Positions 61,453 through 64,000 of a stretch of DNA of 64,000 bases are shown here, in pieces. The stretch spans positions 186,001-250,000 of the forward strand of contig NZ_JACHFW010000001.1 in NCBI RefSeq assembly GCF_014202115.1, in the 5' to 3' direction. Position 1 is the first letter of the stretch, and each line of letters starts with the position of its first letter. The notes under the pieces were generated by a model that saw only the letters and a list, made by a program, of their open reading frames with translations, ran no database searches and was not told the DNA's origin. Source of the DNA: Catenibacillus scindens (lineage in GTDB: Bacteria > Bacillota > Clostridia > Lachnospirales > Lachnospiraceae). Made by a program: the position numbers and the translations under genes.

Positions 61453-61491
61453 AAAAAAAGAGGACGCAGATACTTTTGATCTAACGTCCTC
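61453..61491 (-). promoter_or_regulatory. leader terminator (attenuator) of amtB
   Basis: A 7-bp GAGGACG / CGTCCTC stem, extended by AGAT / ATCT, is followed by seven T residues on the minus strand. It lies only about 10-15 bases downstream of the predicted transcription start and about 60 bases before amtB, with no second promoter visible between, so amtB transcripts must read through it. Nitrogen genes of Clostridia are often controlled by ANTAR-type antiterminators; only one hairpin is obvious here. It would also end read-through from degV. Confidence 0.65.
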
Positions 61492-61503
61492 GTTATGCAA
61501 TGC

Positions 61504-61532
61504 ATTTTAGCACATTTGATTTTTCAATGCAA
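61504..61532 (-). promoter_or_regulatory. promoter of amtB-PII operon
   Basis: TTGCAT at 61527-61532 and TAAAAT at 61504-61509 on the minus strand with a 17-base spacer, located between degV and the leader terminator. Confidence 0.75.
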
Positions 61533-61609
61533 GCCCATTTTTGCATTTTTTTGTATACAATTATACATTAAGTCCGAAAACCAAAGACTTTCTACAGCCT
61601 GGTTCTGTC

Positions 61610-62494
61610 CTATCTGGCGTCATATTTTTTTACAAAGCCAAAGCCCAGAGCGTAAGGTCCGGTATGGGTGGCCACCGTGGCTCCAATCTGCCATATAGGC
61701 ACATCCTCGCCCAGCCAGAACGTGTCCTTCACCTGGCCGGCCAGCGTCCGCGCCTCTTCGCGGTCAATGTTCATACCCACACAGAAGCGGTAATTGTTGG
61801 GATTTTCCCCGGCTTTCTCAAAATAATCCCTGGCGATCTCCAGCAATTTCTTGAGGGCCTTCGCTTTATTACGGGCAATGCCGCCGGAAAAGATCTCACC
61901 GTCTTTCATGACAATCAACGGCTTAATACCAAGAGCGCTTCCCGCGATAAAGGCGACTTTTCCGATTCTTCCGCCCCTCTTCAGGTGATCCAGATTGCCA
62001 ACAGTAAAACAGATCCTTCCCGTAGTCAGAATTCTCTTGAGATGAGCTACCGCGTCTTTATAGCTGACGCCCGCATCTCTCATCCGGGCCGCCTCAAGGA
62101 CATACAGGCCCTCATCCACTGTACACATCTTGCTCTCAATAACTTTAATATGCGCCTTGGGGTAAGTCTCCAGCAATATATCCCTGGCCGTCTTCGCCGA
62201 CTGATGGGAACCGCTCAGTTTACCGGACATACAGATGCATATAATCCCCTTTCCCTCTTTGACCACCGGCGTAAAGGCGTCCACATAATCCTGGACGCTT
62301 GGCAGTGAGGTTTTGGGAAAGGCATTTTCTTCAATCATTCTTGTATAATAATCCGTAGTATCCACTTCCAGCTTTTCTTTCCTGTATGTTTCTCCATCAA
62401 AGGAAACATAAAAATATACCGGATGGATATTCCATTTCTTCATAAGATCCAGAGGAATATCACAGCCGCTGTCTGCAAAAATCTCATATAACAT
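61610..62494 (-). CDS. DegV-family fatty acid-binding protein
   Basis: This protein, of the FakB type, binds long-chain fatty acids for phosphorylation by the FakA kinase. The 294-residue sequence has the family segments IFADSGCDIPLDL, TSLPSVQDYVDAF, ICICMSGKLSGSHQSAKTA (lipid-head binding) and GRICFTVGNLDHLKRGGRIG. The C-terminal GATVATHTGPYALGFGFV is also typical. The start at 62492-62494 follows GGAGG. Monocistronic; no fakA is in view. Confidence 0.92.
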   Translation of the reverse strand: MLYEIFADSGCDIPLDLMKKWNIHPVYFYVSFDGETYRKEKLEVDTTDYYTRMIEENAFPKTSLPSVQDYVDAFTPVVKEGKGIICICMSGKLSGSHQSAKTARDILLETYPKAHIKVIESKMCTVDEGLYVLEAARMRDAGVSYKDAVAHLKRILTTGRICFTVGNLDHLKRGGRIGKVAFIAGSALGIKPLIVMKDGEIFSGGIARNKAKALKKLLEIARDYFEKAGENPNNYRFCVGMNIDREEARTLAGQVKDTFWLGEDVPIWQIGATVATHTGPYALGFGFVKKYDAR

Positions 62495-62684
62495 AATAGC
62501 CTCCAAATTGAAATGGTCTCTGACGGCAGCAAAAGCGCTATGGCGCAATCACAAAAAAGCGTCCGCACAGCCGCCAGAAAAACACCATGCAATCGCATAC
62601 ATAGTTTCAAATACTACTTATGCTTTTGAGCTATTATATCACAATATACCGCTAAATCCTAGCCCTATTTTACCCGATCTCATT

Positions 62685-63800
62685 TCAGAGATGACTTTTT
62701 TTATGGCCCTCGGACAAAAACTGCCTGCTGACACCGATTTTTGGCTTCCCTATCTGCGCATTAGATCTTCCCCGATTAGCCCACCGGCCCACATAATACA
62801 TCCAATCATTACAGCTTTCCATAAAACTGTCCGTATGTCTGGATGGAAATGTCTCCACGCTGTCGGCCATGATCGCGGCCACGTCCCCGATCCCGGCGTC
62901 CTCTTCCACTACCCGATACACAATATAATTCAGCAGTGTCCGGGCGTCCTCTTCGCCGGCCGTAAATTTTTTGATATTTTTTTCCATAGCTTTAAAACGG
63001 GGATCATTTTCATCCACAATAGTATCTTTATAAACTTCAATCTGATCATAGGATGGGGAAAAATAATCGTTTTCTCTGGCCTGGCGGAGAATCCTGCGGT
63101 ATTCCATGCGATTTTCAAGATCTGCGGATATGACATACTCTTTATCCTGCCATACCCCGTCTTCCGTATCCAACAGATTGTCAAGGACATAGCCTGCGGT
63201 TTCCTTTATGTCATCCCATTGATCAAATTCTTTTGCCACATATTGTATGATTTTTTCCTTCTCAGTCACCCCGAAGATGTTTACAAAAGCGTGCAACGTC
63301 AGCCGGACAAAATGGATAAATGACAGGTTGACCTTTTCCTGCTCATCTGTCAGAAGCCTTTTGAACATATCCATAATGGTTTTGGGGATCACCGGCACCA
63401 CGTGCCCCTCATTGTCCATAAAGAAAAATCCCCAGCCTTTCTCCACCAGTTCCGTCCACATCAACAGCATATCTTCCCCAGTCATGTTTTCGCCGGCTTC
63501 ATATTTCGCAAACAGCTTAAATACCTGAGGGGCCATGTACTCTTTATTAGTTCCAAAAGTTTTCTCGATGACTTCCTTCGTCATCGCCTCTTTTCCAGGT
63601 CTGTCCACATTTTCCGGCGCCATATTCCACGTTTCCATGATCCAGTCAAGGAGGGACTCCGGCGCCGTATGGAGAATGGTGTCCAGATCATCAGACGCCT
63701 CCCCCCGTATGACATATTTTTCCATCTCTTCTCCCAGTCTTACCCACTGTTTTATATTGTCTTCCAATCCAAATATATTATTTTCCCATGAAAAATCCAA
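62685..63800 (-). CDS. conserved cytoplasmic protein of unknown function
   Basis: The product has about 371 residues, is soluble, acidic and helix-rich, with no signal peptide or recognised domain. Segments are DFSWENNIFGLEDNIKQWVR, TGEDMLLMWTELVEKGWGFF and EEDAGIGDVAAIMADSVETF. The final residues RQFLSEGHKKSHL are basic. The start is most likely TTG at 63798-63800, 7-8 bases after AAGGGGG; in-frame upstream starts (MVYAK near 63848 or 63887) have no SD. It is monocistronic, upstream of degV in the same direction. It resembles uncharacterised Lachnospiraceae proteins of similar length; no function is proposed. Confidence 0.75.
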   Translation of the reverse strand: MDFSWENNIFGLEDNIKQWVRLGEEMEKYVIRGEASDDLDTILHTAPESLLDWIMETWNMAPENVDRPGKEAMTKEVIEKTFGTNKEYMAPQVFKLFAKYEAGENMTGEDMLLMWTELVEKGWGFFFMDNEGHVVPVIPKTIMDMFKRLLTDEQEKVNLSFIHFVRLTLHAFVNIFGVTEKEKIIQYVAKEFDQWDDIKETAGYVLDNLLDTEDGVWQDKEYVISADLENRMEYRRILRQARENDYFSPSYDQIEVYKDTIVDENDPRFKAMEKNIKKFTAGEEDARTLLNYIVYRVVEEDAGIGDVAAIMADSVETFPSRHTDSFMESCNDWMYYVGRWANRGRSNAQIGKPKIGVSRQFLSEGHKKSHL

Positions 63801-63904
63801 AGCAAATACCCCCTTTTCTTTCGTGTATCTGATCTTAGCATATACCATTTTTAAGATTGTGGCAACCGGTTTATATACGCTTGCCAACAGGCAGGCAAAA
63901 AATA

Positions 63905-63941
63905 GCGGACAGCAGTTTTTTATATGCTGTCCGCCATTTTT
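63905..63941. terminator. bidirectional terminator near the right edge
   Basis: A 10-bp perfect stem GCGGACAGCA / TGCTGTCCGC (63905-63934) has ATTTTT on the plus side and TATTTTTT on the minus side. It ends the gene entering from the right edge. Confidence 0.85.
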
Positions 63942-63944
63942 ATA

Positions 63945-64000
63945 TTATTTATTAATCACCTGTCCACGCTGAACTTTTCCGAAATTGATGAAAGCTACAG
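63945..64000 (-). CDS. C-terminal end of a gene entering from the right edge
   Basis: The minus strand reads VAFINFGKVQRGQVINK and a TAA stop at 63945-63947, followed by the terminator. Only 17 residues are visible, too few to name the product; the stop, terminator and sensible composition support a real gene end. Confidence 0.5.
   Translation of the reverse strand, partial: VAFINFGKVQRGQVINK

Noticed and set aside
1-64000. CRISPR arrays, rRNA genes, prophage or insertion sequences
   Set aside because: No regularly spaced repeats, rRNA signatures, transposase, integrase or phage structural genes are visible anywhere in the window.

Overview
The window looks like chromosomal DNA of a Lachnospiraceae-type Firmicute (class Clostridia). 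Supporting evidence: a T-box leader on thrS, LexA boxes of the Gram-positive GAAC-N4-GTTC type, a complete rnfCDGEAB ion-translocating complex, J-domain/TPR and DUF4214 proteins, the TIGR03915/TIGR03916 pair, and Firmicute-style rimP-nusA-ylxR-ylxQ-infB-rbfA-nrnA-truB-ribF gene order. I see no phage, insertion sequence or CRISPR array. Nearly everything reads on the minus strand; the plus-strand exceptions are tRNA-Ser, the moxR operon and one secreted DUF4214 protein.

Layout, left to right. 1-1075: infC-rpmI-rplT translation operon (rplT cut by the edge) behind a promoter and a terminator-type leader; infC probably starts at AUU. 1080-2003: a decayed arylsulfotransferase. 2222-4419: thrS with promoter and T-box. 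4394-15827: an envelope/signalling operon of PP2C phosphatase, membrane Ser/Thr kinase, small membrane protein, a 26-residue membrane peptide found here, and a 2601-residue Ig-repeat surface protein. 16291-16971: small alarmone synthetase. 17144-23460: methyltransferase plus a complete peptide/nickel-class ABC transporter, behind an unrecognised structured leader with a terminator. 23648-24019: tRNA-Ser(CGA) and tRNA-Gly(CCC). 24207-29248: an HscC-like Hsp70 and a large J/TPR protein as a two-gene chaperone unit. 29614-30702: asd. 31079-34417: moxR, DUF58 and a membrane protein, followed by an AraC-family remnant. 34661-35947: aspartate aminotransferase. 36310-41438: rnf operon with a structured 5' leader. 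41713-48795: CdaR-like regulator, MsmX/UgpC ATPase, an unknown protein, Maf, and the TIGR03915/TIGR03916 DNA-repair pair with two LexA boxes. 49161-57860: the translation/transcription-factor operon from rimP to ribF. 57871-58035: a terminal-inverted-repeat element. 58158-59708: secreted DUF4214 protein. 59779-61532: PII-amtB behind a leader terminator. 61610-64000: DegV, an unknown protein and the tail of a further gene.

The strongest candidates for undescribed biology are: (1) the kinase/phosphatase/giant Ig-protein operon with its 26-residue peptide; (2) the leader RNAs in front of rnfC and in front of the methyltransferase/ABC-transporter operon; (3) direct SOS control of the TIGR03915/TIGR03916 pair, with one LexA box inside the promoter spacer; and (4) the Hsp70/J-TPR pair. 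Family names come from recognising motifs by eye; no database search was run. Starts were chosen from visible Shine-Dalgarno (SD) sequences, which moves several of them inside the longest open frame.
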